A stretch of DNA of 64,000 bases from Clostridioides sp. (GCA_031261505.1 JAISJN010000010.1:1-64000), one strand, 5' to 3'. Counted from the stretch's first letter, positions 9,404 to 18,739 are shown. The notes: a model not told the origin generated them from the sequence alone. Numbers and translations are program-made.

Positions 9404-9570
9404 TTTAATATAAAATCTAGTGTAGGTTTAATGATTGAGTTGCGTGAATGGTATAGCTTGCAAACCTCGGTCTTAATGCTGAAGTTGCTGAAAAAAATGG
9501 ATATAAATTATTGAAAATCGATAAATTTTCATTAAAATAGGGTGTGATCTGATGAAATATCGGATCTTGG
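9404..9570 (+). promoter_or_regulatory. Leader of the type V-A CRISPR array
   Basis: This 167-bp AT-rich stretch lies between cas2 and the first repeat and should carry the array promoter and Cas1-Cas2 recognition sequence. GTGTAGGTTTA at 9420-9430 is the reverse complement of the first part of the CRISPR repeat. A peptide-like frame (about 9474-9540, LNAEVAEKNGYKLLKI) ends in a stop and could be a fossil gene end, but I do not call it. Confidence 0.6.
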
Positions 9571-10281
9571 GTTAAACCTACACCGTTAATTTCTACTATT
9601 GTAGATTTTATGTAATTTACATTCTTATTATTTGTTAAACCTACACCGTTAATTTCTACTATTGTAGATTTTATGTCAAAAAGACGTTCTTTATTTGGTT
9701 AAACCTACACCGTTAATTTCTACTATTGTAGATGTACACTCTAGCGAATTGTCTACATGTTAAACCTACACCGTTAATTTCTACTATTGTAGATAGTCAA
9801 ATGCATCAGATTCAAATAGCCAGTTAAACCTACACCGTTAATTTCTACTATTGTAGATCACGTATCTTATGATTATTCGAGGTCTAAGTTAAACCTACAC
9901 CGTTAATTTCTACTATTGTAGATAGTAAATTGCGAACGTAACCTGTTGAAGTTAAACCTACACCGTTAATTTCTACTATTGTAGATTAGGTGACTGCTCC
10001 TGTGGTTTATTTAGTTAAACCTACACCGTTAATTTCTACTATTGTAGATTCCAGCTGAGAACGGTTCTCATCTGGTGTTAAACCTACACCGTTAATTTCT
10101 ACTATTGTAGATGTGATTTTAGTGTGACTTAACAAATTGTTAAACCTACACCGTTAATTTCTACTATTGTAGATTTTATTTAAAGTGGGGTATATCACTA
10201 GTTAAACCTACACCGTTAATTTCTACTATTGTAGATCTTACGACTTCTCAAACTATCTCAACGTTAAACCTACACCGTTAA
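9571..10281 (+). CRISPR. Type V-A CRISPR array: 11 full repeats, 11 spacers, one truncated end repeat
   Basis: The 36-nt repeat begins GTTAAACCTACACCG and ends AATTTCTACTATTGTAGAT, the canonical Cas12a crRNA handle with TCTAC/GTAGA stem. Repeats start at 9571, 9634, 9698, 9759, 9823, 9888, 9951, 10014, 10077, 10139 and 10201 and are identical. Spacers are 25-29 nt. The last repeat, at 10263, keeps only its first 19 bases and lacks the handle. The array lies on the same strand as cas12a, so handle-plus-spacer crRNAs are made in the correct orientation. I saw no match of any spacer to the rest of the window. Confidence 0.98.
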
Positions 10282-10327
10282 AACACATCGAGATAGATAT
10301 CAAATTTAGAAATGAGGGGGAGTTATT

Positions 10328-10885
10328 ATGTAAGATAAAACATGTAAATTATGTGGCAAAAAACTAGGATTTTTAGAAGGAGATGACATCTGTAAAAAAT
10401 GTCAAGAGAAAGAAAACAATACATGCAAAACTTGTGGAAAAAAGATTGAACAAAACGGATTCAACATAAATTTCGAATGTGATGAATGTAGAGAAACAAG
10501 GGAAAAATTAGAATCAGAAAAAACAGAATATATAAAAGACGAGTTAAAAAGAATAATCATATCGACAACACAAAAACTTGAAGGCTATAAAATAAGAGAA
10601 TACATAGGAATTGAAATTTCAGAAGTTATAATGGGGACAAGCATAGGTTCAGACTTTGTAGCTAGTTTCTCTGATTTTGTGGGAAATAGATCAAAAGAAT
10701 ATGAATATAAATTCGATGAAGCTAAACTGGCTGCTCTAGACGAATTGAGGATGAAAGCGAGCAAACGTGGAGGTAATGCAGTTGTTGGAACAAATATAGA
10801 CTGTATATGTCTCAAAAACAATATGCTTGGAATAACACTTATTGGTACCGTAGTTAATGTAGAAAAATGTACTGTCGCGAATTAA
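10328..10885 (+). pseudogene. Zinc-ribbon plus YbjQ/UPF0145-domain protein with a stop at codon 2
   Basis: A ribosome site (GAGGGGG) and ATG at 10328 are followed at once by TAA. The same frame then stays open for about 184 codons. It encodes four CxxC knuckles (CKLC, CKKC, CKTC, CDEC), a short charged linker, and a YbjQ/UPF0145 domain (GIEISEVIMGTSIGSDF, then ARGGNAVVG-like KRGGNAVVGTNID). The function of UPF0145 proteins is not known. The long intact frame after a nonsense codon 2 suggests a very recent mutation, a sequencing error, or an alternative start. From ATG 10631 only the 84-residue YbjQ part could be made. Confidence 0.75.
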
Positions 10886-10951
10886 AAGTTGTGCTGTAAA
10901 CGTCGTAAAATTGAATTATTTTAGGAAATAGAGTATAATATCTTCAATGTA

Positions 10952-11015
10952 TAACTTGATAATGAGTCCACCACCTATACACGTGGTGGCATAGTTCTTA
11001 TTTTAGTTGTTTGAA
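10952..11015 (+). repeat. Dispersed two-hairpin repeat, decayed copy
   Basis: TAACTTGATAATGAGT is followed by a hairpin with CCACCAC/GTGGTGG arms, then CATAGTTCTTATTTTAG. This matches the left half of the repeat family; the right half is not recognisable. Confidence 0.6.
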
Positions 11016-11021
11016 CTTATT

Positions 11022-11069
11022 ACAATATAAAATTAAACTAATTTATATTGTGCTTTAATTTTATATTGT
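11022..11069. other. Long perfect inverted repeat upstream of cas3
   Basis: A perfect 16-bp inverted repeat (arm ACAATATAAAATTAAA) encloses a 16-nt loop about 155 bp before the cas3 start. It could form an AT-rich hairpin or be an operator for the type I-C operon. There is no T-run typical of a terminator. The remaining sequence up to 11224 holds no gene, only the AGGAGG ribosome site of cas3. Confidence 0.55.
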
Positions 11070-11224
11070 CACACTGAATAAGTTATATATAATTGTATGC
11101 TGTATTTGTGATTGAATATTGAAAATAAAATATAGTTTTAAGAAAGAAATGATCATAACAGAATTACAGATAAGATAATAAATCATGATAAAGTAATAAA
11201 CCGTAGATTATTAGGAGGATAGCG

Positions 11225-13606
11225 ATGGAAGATGAATTTATTTCTAGAAAAGAAGAGGTTTCTGGAAAAATATCAACGGAGTTAGTTAGAGATCATTTAC
11301 TAGAAGTAGCTGAGCGAAGCAAAAACAATCTAGAAAAAATTGGACTAGCAAATGTAGGATATCTAGTTGGACTCTTACACGATATTGGTAAGTATTCAGA
11401 TTCGTTTCAGGAAAGAATTAAGTCTGATATTGATAATGGAGCAATTCACAGTCAACAGGGTGCAAAATTCATACTAGAGCAGAATTCACATTTACTATTA
11501 AAGGAAATGATGGCTCAAGTAATATTTGCGCATCACGGTGGATTATTGGATGGAATTGATAGAGATGCTAGTTTGCCTATGTATGACAAACTAGCAAATA
11601 ACGAAGATAAATTAGAATATGAAACTGTGAAAGAGAGATTTAAAAATGAATTCCCAGAAATGGATTTTGAGGACTTATTTGATAAAAGTGAAAAAGAATT
11701 ATCTGATTTTCTAAATAAAAACTTTCAAGATGAAATCTTGATGAAGGAACGATATTTTTATTTAAATCTATTAACAAAAGTAATTTATTCTAGTGTGGTT
11801 GATGCAGATAGAACATGTGCTTATAAATTTACGATCGGTGAAAATCAAGGTGATAACTTGAGTAAGATGTCCAACAACAAGCAATCATTATATAAAGATT
11901 CAACACCAAGATGGGATATACTTTCACAAAATCTAGAAGAAAACTTAGCTAAGTTTACAGATGAATGCGAATTAGATAAAATGCGTCAAAAAATATCTAA
12001 CCAATGTCTAGAGAGAGGTTTAAATACTGGAGTGGGTGCGTATCAATTAAATGTTCCTACTGGCGGCGGAAAAACTTTCTCTAGTTTGAGATTTGCATTA
12101 AATCATGCAGAGCAGAATAAAAAGAATCATATAATATATGTTATTCCATACCTATCTGTGTTAGACCAGACGGCTAAAAATATAAAAATGGCTTTAAATT
12201 ATAAAGAAGATGATAATTATATACTTGAGCATCATTCAAATGTTTTACCACAAGAAGTGGAAGAGAAAAATAATGATTATAGGCTTCTGACCTCATCGTG
12301 GCAATCGCCGATTATTATCACTACTATAGTAAGGTTCTTGGAAAGCATATATTCAAATAAAGGATCAGACTTGCGTAAATTTCACAATATGGCTAATAGC
12401 GTAATAATATTTGATGAGGTTCAAGCTTTACCAGTTAAATGTACACATTTGTTCAACTTAGGCGTTAATTTTTTGACTAAAATGGTAGATACGACGGTTT
12501 TACTTTGTACGGCAACGCAACCAATACTAGACAAGGTAAAAAGACCTGTATTATTACACGACAAACCGAATTTAGTTGAACTGTCAGATGAGGAATTGTC
12601 GATTTTTAAAAGGACAAATATTGTCGATAAAACCCAGGCTGAATATACAGCAGAAATACTGTCAGAATTTATTGAGCAACAGGTTAGTCAAAATAAAAAT
12701 ACATTGGCTATTTTTAACACAAAAAAACAGGCAGAAGAGGTATTTAAAGAAGTAAACAAAATAGCTAATTGCAAGGCATTTTTCCTAAGTACATCATTAT
12801 GTGCGGCACATCGTCTTGAAGTTTTGAAGCAGGTAAAGGTTAGTTTAAAAAACGAGAACGAAATAACTGTATTGGTTTCGACTCAGATTGTAGAAGCAGG
12901 GGTCGATATTTCTTTTGAATGTGTAATTCGAGCACAAGCTGGATTAGATAATATTGTGCAAGCAGCAGGAAGATGTAACCGAAATGGAGAATTTAATGGT
13001 ATAAGAGAAGTATTTGTCGTAAAGATAAAGGATGAAGATTTATCAAGATTACAATCAATAAAACAAGGAAGACATGATTGTAAAAGAATTTTCGGAGAAA
13101 ATCATGGAGCAGACTTTTCATCAAAAAAATGTCTTGAACAGTATTATGACTATTATTTCTTTGAGTTTGAAGATGAACTTGACTATAAAGTTGGAAATAA
13201 GACAATTTACGAGTTGCTTTCCGATAACTATAACAATCGCAAAGCATATGAAAATGTGAAAGAGTGTAAATTTAGAGGATTATCTCCAGCATTTAAAGAA
13301 GCATCAGAAAAATTCTCGGTCATTGATAAAAATCAAGTTACTGTGATTGTACCTTATAACGATGAGGCAGAAAATTTAATCGGCGAGTTTACGAATCTGC
13401 CAAAGAATGATTTTAATAGAAAAAAGAGTATTTTGAAGCAATTACAGAGATATAGCGTATCAATGTATAATTTCAGCATAAAGAAATTAGAAGAAGAAAA
13501 TGCTATTTTTATTGTTGCTGATAGTTTTATTGCTTTGAAAAAAAATTATTACAACGAGGAGTTGGGTGTTGTGTTCAATGCAACTCTAGACCCGTTATTT
13601 ATTTAA
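11225..13606 (+). CDS. cas3: Cas3 helicase-nuclease (type I-C)
   Basis: This 793-residue protein has an N-terminal HD nuclease (GLLHDIGKYSDSF with His52-Asp53; FAHHGG at His103-His104) and an SF2 helicase. Walker A is NVPTGGGKTFSS (Lys283), Walker B is IFDEVQALP (Asp397), and STQIVEAGVDISF and QAAGRCNRNG are motifs V and VI. Cas3 is recruited by the target-bound Cascade to unwind and degrade the DNA. AGGAGG lies just upstream of the ATG. It leads a seven-gene operon in standard I-C order, and its motifs look intact. Confidence 0.96.
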   Translation: MEDEFISRKEEVSGKISTELVRDHLLEVAERSKNNLEKIGLANVGYLVGLLHDIGKYSDSFQERIKSDIDNGAIHSQQGAKFILEQNSHLLLKEMMAQVIFAHHGGLLDGIDRDASLPMYDKLANNEDKLEYETVKERFKNEFPEMDFEDLFDKSEKELSDFLNKNFQDEILMKERYFYLNLLTKVIYSSVVDADRTCAYKFTIGENQGDNLSKMSNNKQSLYKDSTPRWDILSQNLEENLAKFTDECELDKMRQKISNQCLERGLNTGVGAYQLNVPTGGGKTFSSLRFALNHAEQNKKNHIIYVIPYLSVLDQTAKNIKMALNYKEDDNYILEHHSNVLPQEVEEKNNDYRLLTSSWQSPIIITTIVRFLESIYSNKGSDLRKFHNMANSVIIFDEVQALPVKCTHLFNLGVNFLTKMVDTTVLLCTATQPILDKVKRPVLLHDKPNLVELSDEELSIFKRTNIVDKTQAEYTAEILSEFIEQQVSQNKNTLAIFNTKKQAEEVFKEVNKIANCKAFFLSTSLCAAHRLEVLKQVKVSLKNENEITVLVSTQIVEAGVDISFECVIRAQAGLDNIVQAAGRCNRNGEFNGIREVFVVKIKDEDLSRLQSIKQGRHDCKRIFGENHGADFSSKKCLEQYYDYYFFEFEDELDYKVGNKTIYELLSDNYNNRKAYENVKECKFRGLSPAFKEASEKFSVIDKNQVTVIVPYNDEAENLIGEFTNLPKNDFNRKKSILKQLQRYSVSMYNFSIKKLEEENAIFIVADSFIALKKNYYNEELGVVFNATLDPLFI

Positions 13607-13621
13607 TGAAAGGAGATTGAA

Positions 13622-14356
13622 ATGACTATTTCAAAAAAACGTAATAGCGTTGAATTTGAAGTTTATGGTAAGTATGCCTTGTTTTCGGATCCGATTACCC
13701 GCGTTGGTGGAGAGAAGATGAGTTATCAAATACCTACATATCAAGCTTTAAAGGGAATTTTAGAAAGCGTGTACTGGAAACCTACCATCATCTGGTATAT
13801 AGATAAGGTTAGGGTGCTCAATAAGATAGCGACTCAAGCTAAGGGTATTCGTCCTTTAAAGATGAATAGTGGAAAAGATAATGAGTTGTCGTATTACACT
13901 TATCTAAGTGATGTTAGGTACCAAGTTTTAGCTCATTTTGAGTTTAATGAGAATAGACCTAATTTGGAACATGACAGAAATGAAAATAAACATCACAATA
14001 TAGCTAAAAGAAGCATAAATAAAGGTGGACGCAGAGATATTTTCCTGGGAACACGAGAATGTCAAGGATATGTGATTCCATGTGAATTTGGAGAAGGTGA
14101 AGGATTTTACGACGGATATGGAGAGCTTGCATTTGGAACGATGTTTCATGGGTTTAACTATCCAGATGAAACGGGTGAGGATAAATTAGAGACTCGTTTT
14201 TGGAATGCGAAAATGAATGATGGAATTATTGATTTCATTACTCCTCCTGAATGTTCAATGGTTAAATTTATTCATGAACAGAAGGCGAAGGAATTTATCG
14301 AAAATGAGAATTTCACTGTTACTGAGTGTGATTTAGAGGAAGGTGAATCGGAATGA
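13622..14356 (+). CDS. cas5c: Cas5c (Cas5d), crRNA-processing Cascade subunit
   Basis: This 244-residue RAMP protein is the type I-C Cas5 variant that replaces Cas6 and cleaves pre-crRNA. The family start FEVYGKYALFSDPITRVGGEK is clear. A Lys-His pair (NENKHHN, Lys123-His124) and an upstream Tyr match positions known to be catalytic in Cas5d of other bacteria. The glycine-rich GGRRDIFLGTRECQGYV segment is also typical. It is preceded by AAAGGAG and overlaps cas8c by four bases (ATGA). Confidence 0.93.
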   Translation: MTISKKRNSVEFEVYGKYALFSDPITRVGGEKMSYQIPTYQALKGILESVYWKPTIIWYIDKVRVLNKIATQAKGIRPLKMNSGKDNELSYYTYLSDVRYQVLAHFEFNENRPNLEHDRNENKHHNIAKRSINKGGRRDIFLGTRECQGYVIPCEFGEGEGFYDGYGELAFGTMFHGFNYPDETGEDKLETRFWNAKMNDGIIDFITPPECSMVKFIHEQKAKEFIENENFTVTECDLEEGESE

Positions 14357-16191
14357 GTTTTTGGCAAGGTTTAGTTGACAGCTATAATGTAAACTCCAGT
14401 AGATTAAAAAAAGATTTTCCGTTATCTACAACTTCGATTTCAAATAACACTGAGGATATCATAATTGTAAAAATTGATGGAGATGGAAATTACTTAGGGT
14501 GTGATAAGATCGAAAAAAGAAAGAGTGGCGGGAAGATAATTAATATTATATTTCCTGTCACTGAGGAAAGTTTAAGTAGATCGAGTGGTATAAGTCCTCA
14601 TCCTGTTTTTGAACAGTTTGATTATCTATCAGGTGAAGGTGATAAATTTGACGCATATATATGCAAATTAGAGCAATTTGCGAAGAGTAGATACGCGACA
14701 AGACAAATTAAAGCAATATATTCCTATATATCTAAAAAAGGTCTCAAGTGTGATTTGATAGATATAAAGTTAAAGGGTAATACAAATATCGTATTTGAGG
14801 TGCAAATACCTGGAGAAAAGCAGACGAAGGTGTGGGAAAGCGAAGATGTGTTTAATGCATGGCATGACTACTATATTTCTCAAAAGGACACGGGTAAAAG
14901 TTTGGATTTTATAAGTGGGAAAATTGAGGTATTAGCAAAAGCACATCCTAAAAAAGTGTCTAATGGCAGTGGTAATGCGAAATTAATATCTTCAAATGAT
15001 AAAACTAACTATACGTTTAGAGGAACTTTTTTAAATCCAGAGGAAGCATTGTCAATAGGATATGAAAACAGTCAAAAGGCGCATCAATTCTTGCGTTTTT
15101 TAATCAGAGATAGGGGATTGATTTCTGGGGAGCAAGTAATAATCACCTACCAAATAGGAGAAGACTCAAGTGAGATGGAGATAAAAAATCCAGTAGCAGA
15201 TAGCAAAAATATATTGGATATGTTCGTAGAGCCAGCGATTTCATCTGATGTAAAAAATTTAAGTGTAGATACTGGTTCGGATTTTTCAAAAGCATTGCGA
15301 GAAGCCATCTTTCTTGGTAAAAGATCAGAGGCTCTGATTAGACATAAAAGAACAGCAATAATTATATTAGATGCAGCAACTACTGGACGACTATCAGTAA
15401 CATATTATCAAGAGCTAGACAATGATGATTATCTAGAAAAAATTGCAAACTGGCATGAAAGCTGCAAGTTTAACTTCACATATTTTGATGAAAATAAACT
15501 TTCTCATAAATGTATAAAAACTCCGAGTGTAGACTGGATAATTAAAACCGTTTATGGAAAACCAAAAAGCAGTAGCGATGAAGGATATAAAAAGTTTCAG
15601 AAATCAGCTAGAGAGCGATTAATCCACTGTATTTTCAATGGAGAGTCAGTTCCACGGGAATATGTCAACGCTGCTGTTAGAAAAGCTTCTACACCAATGA
15701 GTATAAACGGAGATAGTATAAGAGAAATTATGAAAAATCATAATGAACTTGTGAGTGTAGCTTGTGCATTAGTAAAAAAATCTGAAAAAGAGGTGTATGA
15801 ATTGAGTCTAGAAAGAGAAAATACCAAAAGAGATTATCTGTTCGGACGATTATTAGGGGCTGCCGATAAACTAGAAATTCGAGCAAATGATAAGGCAAAA
15901 AATGAGCGAGCAACCACAGCACTAAGATATATGAGTGCTTTTTCTAGAAAACCGTATAAGACATGGTTAATAATAAGAGAAAGTTTAGTTCCATATATAC
16001 AAAGTCTCAAGGGTAAAAAAGATATTGCTTATTCAGAAATAGAAGAAATTGAAAATATGTTTGAAATTGATGATTTTGAAAATGACTCGCCATTGAGTGG
16101 AACGTATTTACTTGGATATTCTTGTGAAAAAGCATGGATTACAGAAGAAGTAATTAAATTATCAAAAAACAAAGTGAAAGTGGGGGAATAA
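14353..16191 (+). CDS. cas8c: Cas8c (Csd1), large Cascade subunit
   Basis: This 612-residue protein is the type I-C large subunit, which recognises the PAM and starts target binding. Typical Csd1 segments are SFWQGLVDSYN at the start, ISPHPVFEQFDYLSG near residue 77, and RDYLFGRLLGAADKLE (about residue 493). The length is normal for the family. An ATGA overlap joins it to cas5c, and cas7c begins two bases after its stop, so the three are translated together. Confidence 0.94.
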   Translation: MSFWQGLVDSYNVNSSRLKKDFPLSTTSISNNTEDIIIVKIDGDGNYLGCDKIEKRKSGGKIINIIFPVTEESLSRSSGISPHPVFEQFDYLSGEGDKFDAYICKLEQFAKSRYATRQIKAIYSYISKKGLKCDLIDIKLKGNTNIVFEVQIPGEKQTKVWESEDVFNAWHDYYISQKDTGKSLDFISGKIEVLAKAHPKKVSNGSGNAKLISSNDKTNYTFRGTFLNPEEALSIGYENSQKAHQFLRFLIRDRGLISGEQVIITYQIGEDSSEMEIKNPVADSKNILDMFVEPAISSDVKNLSVDTGSDFSKALREAIFLGKRSEALIRHKRTAIIILDAATTGRLSVTYYQELDNDDYLEKIANWHESCKFNFTYFDENKLSHKCIKTPSVDWIIKTVYGKPKSSSDEGYKKFQKSARERLIHCIFNGESVPREYVNAAVRKASTPMSINGDSIREIMKNHNELVSVACALVKKSEKEVYELSLERENTKRDYLFGRLLGAADKLEIRANDKAKNERATTALRYMSAFSRKPYKTWLIIRESLVPYIQSLKGKKDIAYSEIEEIENMFEIDDFENDSPLSGTYLLGYSCEKAWITEEVIKLSKNKVKVGE

Positions 16192-16192
16192 T

Positions 16193-17020
16193 ATGAGTTT
16201 AACAAATAAAGTAGATTTTGCGGTAATAATAGGTGTGAAGAATGCGAATCCAAATGGGGATCCTTTGAATGGAAATAGACCTCGCCAAAATTATGACGGC
16301 TTAGGTGAAATTTCTGATGTGGCGATTAAACGAAAAATAAGGAATAGACTTCAAGATTTTAACCAAAGCATATTTGTGCAAAGTCAAGATAGAAATGATG
16401 ATGGACAAACTAGTTTATCAAGTAGATTTGATACGTTTTCTAAGTCACTTGACAAAGATAAAAAAACAAGTAGCGATGCTTTAAGTGAAAAGCTCTGTGA
16501 GAAATGGATAGATGTCCGCTCATTTGGTCAAGTATTTGCATTTAAATCAAAAGAGAGTAAAGGGGTTTCTATAGGAATACGTGGACCAGTTACAATACAG
16601 AGTGCATTTTCAGTAGATCAGGTAGATATTGAAAGCATTCAGATAACAAAGAGCGTAAATGGAGAAGAAAAGAAGGACGGAGAAAAAGCTTCAGATACTA
16701 TGGGAATGAAACACCGTGTCGATAAAGGTACATATGTTACTTATGGATCAATAAATACACAACTAGCGTCTAAAACTGGTTTCTCTGATGAAGATGCAAA
16801 ACTTATAAAAGAATCACTAAAAACATTGTTTGAAAATGATGAAAGCAGTGCAAGACCAGCAGGTAGTATGTGGGTTCAACAAGTGATTTGGTGGGAACAC
16901 AACTCTCCTTCGGGACAATATTCAAGTGCTAAAGTACATGGTAGTTTGAGCGTTGATTTAGATGGGGATTATAGGGTCGAAGAATTAGAAGGTTTAAAAT
17001 ACGAAGAATGTGTTAAATAA
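16193..17020 (+). CDS. cas7c: Cas7c (Csd2), Cascade backbone
   Basis: This 275-residue RAMP protein polymerises along the crRNA. It shows the Csd2 signature GVKNANPNGDPLNGNRPRQ near the start, followed by DVAIKRKIRNRLQD and the IRGPVTIQSAFSVD segment. A ribosome site (GTGGGGG) sits in the cas8c tail. The length fits the family, and nothing suggests damage. Confidence 0.95.
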   Translation: MSLTNKVDFAVIIGVKNANPNGDPLNGNRPRQNYDGLGEISDVAIKRKIRNRLQDFNQSIFVQSQDRNDDGQTSLSSRFDTFSKSLDKDKKTSSDALSEKLCEKWIDVRSFGQVFAFKSKESKGVSIGIRGPVTIQSAFSVDQVDIESIQITKSVNGEEKKDGEKASDTMGMKHRVDKGTYVTYGSINTQLASKTGFSDEDAKLIKESLKTLFENDESSARPAGSMWVQQVIWWEHNSPSGQYSSAKVHGSLSVDLDGDYRVEELEGLKYEECVK

Positions 17021-17033
17021 GCTCATGGAAATT

Positions 17034-17696
17034 ATGGAAAAATCAGAGGAAGATTATCTTATGCTGTCTGGAATTCAACATTTTTCTTTTTGTAAGCGTC
17101 AATGGGCCTTGATACATGTAGAAAATCAATGGAGTGAAAATTTATTGACTGTCGATGGGGAGATTATGCATAAAAATGCTCATAATCCATTGAAATCAGA
17201 AAAAAGAAGGGATAGAATTGCGACTCATGAAATGAGCATAGTTTCTCATAAATTAAGAGTTGTAGGCAAGTGCGATATAGTTGAATTTCATAGAGATGAC
17301 AACGGGGTTAATATTTCTGGTCATGATGGACTTTGGCGACCTTATCCTGTAGAGTACAAGAGAGGTAAATCAAAAATAAACGATTGTGATCGTCTTCAAC
17401 TTTGTGGACAAGCAATTTGTCTAGAAGAAATGTTATTATGTGACAAAATAGAGGAAGCTGCTATTTTCTACGGAGAACCAAGAAGAAGAGAAGTTGTTGC
17501 TTTGACTGATGAATTGAGAAATCAGACATTTTCTATGATTCAGGAGATGAATGAATATTATAGCAGGGGATACACACCGCGTGCGAAATGGAAGAGGGGA
17601 TGTAGGTCTTGCTCACTTCAAAATATTTGTCTCCCGAAAATGCCGGATTCACATTCTGTCAAAAATTACATTAGAGAAAGTTTGGTGGAAGATTGA
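17034..17696 (+). CDS. cas4: Cas4 (type I-C adaptation nuclease)
   Basis: This Cas4 of 220 residues starts in the usual I-C way (SEEDYLMLSGIQHFSFCKRQW). One Cys lies in the N-terminal FCKRQW and three at the C-terminus (CRSCSLQNIC). The RecB core residues lie in VVGKCDIVEF and PVEYKRGK. The ATG at 17034 is preferred because homologues begin at this point; ATGs at 17010 and 17025 are in frame but the first overlaps cas7c. The stop overlaps the TTG start of cas1. Confidence 0.92.
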   Translation: MEKSEEDYLMLSGIQHFSFCKRQWALIHVENQWSENLLTVDGEIMHKNAHNPLKSEKRRDRIATHEMSIVSHKLRVVGKCDIVEFHRDDNGVNISGHDGLWRPYPVEYKRGKSKINDCDRLQLCGQAICLEEMLLCDKIEEAAIFYGEPRRREVVALTDELRNQTFSMIQEMNEYYSRGYTPRAKWKRGCRSCSLQNICLPKMPDSHSVKNYIRESLVED

Positions 17697-18730
17697 GAAA
17701 ACTTTTAAATACATTGTATATACTTAATCCTGATACCTATTTGTCACTAGATGGAGAAAATATAGTGGTAAGACAAGATGATGAATTGAAAACACGCGTG
17801 CCACTGCATAACCTAGAAAGTATTGTTTCATTTGGATATTCAGGTGCAAGTCCCGCATTGATGGGTGCTTGTGCGAAGAGGGGAATTTCATTGACATTTG
17901 CCACATCAAATGGAAGATTTCTAGCAAATGTAGTTGGTGAAGAAACAGGAAGCGTTTATTTGAGGAAACAACAATTTAAACTTTCGGAAAATGAAGAGCA
18001 ATGTACTAAAATAGCTAAAAATATTTTGATTGGGAAGTTTTATAACAGCCGCGCTGTGATTGAGAGAACATGTAGAGACTATCCCTTGAGGGTAGACGTT
18101 GCAAATTTAAAAGAAAAGTCACAACTCATTAAGGATAGTATCAATATTATTAACGATGATGAAACTCCTGATTTAGATTCAATGAGGGGAATAGAGGGAA
18201 AGGTTGCATCTTTGTATTTTGGAGTTTTCGATGATTTAATTTTAAGCAATAAAGGAGATTTCTATTTTAAAGGAAGAAATAGAAGACCTCCTCTGGATAA
18301 TGTAAATGCTATGTTATCATTTATGTACACTATCTTAACGAATGATGTTTCATCGGCATTATCAAGTGTTGGACTAGATCCGTTCGTTGGATTTATGCAT
18401 AAGGATAGACCCGGAAGAAGGTCATTAGCACTAGATTTGATAGAAGAACTGAGAGCTCCTCTAGTAGATAGATTTGTATTGACGATGATTAATAATAAGC
18501 AGGTAAACTCATCTGATTTCTTAACACAGGATAACGGTGCTGTCATAATGAATGATTATACTAGAAAGAAAATATTGACAGCTTGGCAGAAAAGGAAACA
18601 AGAGGAGCTTACACATCCATATTTGAAGGAAAAAATTTCATGGGGATTAGTTCCATATGTCCAAAGCCTACTTTTAGCTAGGCATCTAAGAGGAGATTTG
18701 GATGAGTATCCGCCATTTTTATGGAAGTAG
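17693..18730 (+). CDS. cas1: Cas1 (type I-C integrase)
   Basis: This 345-residue Cas1 uses a TTG start that overlaps the cas4 stop (TTGA) with GGTGG just upstream. The catalytic Glu lies in RGIEGKVASLYF (Glu168), the His in GFMHKDRPGRRSLALDL, and the acidic segment in DLIEELRAPLVDR. The LDGENIVVRQ start and the C-terminal WGLVPYVQSLLLARHLRGD fit type I-C proteins. It should work only with the neighbouring Cas2 and the I-C repeat, distinct from the V-A pair. Confidence 0.95.
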   Translation: MRKLLNTLYILNPDTYLSLDGENIVVRQDDELKTRVPLHNLESIVSFGYSGASPALMGACAKRGISLTFATSNGRFLANVVGEETGSVYLRKQQFKLSENEEQCTKIAKNILIGKFYNSRAVIERTCRDYPLRVDVANLKEKSQLIKDSINIINDDETPDLDSMRGIEGKVASLYFGVFDDLILSNKGDFYFKGRNRRPPLDNVNAMLSFMYTILTNDVSSALSSVGLDPFVGFMHKDRPGRRSLALDLIEELRAPLVDRFVLTMINNKQVNSSDFLTQDNGAVIMNDYTRKKILTAWQKRKQEELTHPYLKEKISWGLVPYVQSLLLARHLRGDLDEYPPFLWK

Positions 18731-18739
18731 GTAAATAAT

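Noticed and set aside
9474-9540. A peptide-like frame (LNAEVAEKNGYKLLKI...) in the V-A leader, suggestive of an acetyltransferase C-terminus
   Set aside because: Only about 22 codons, no start and no upstream homology, so it cannot be told from chance.
9607-10262. Self-targeting spacers
   Set aside because: I compared the spacers by eye with the rest of the window and saw no match; a whole-genome search would be needed.
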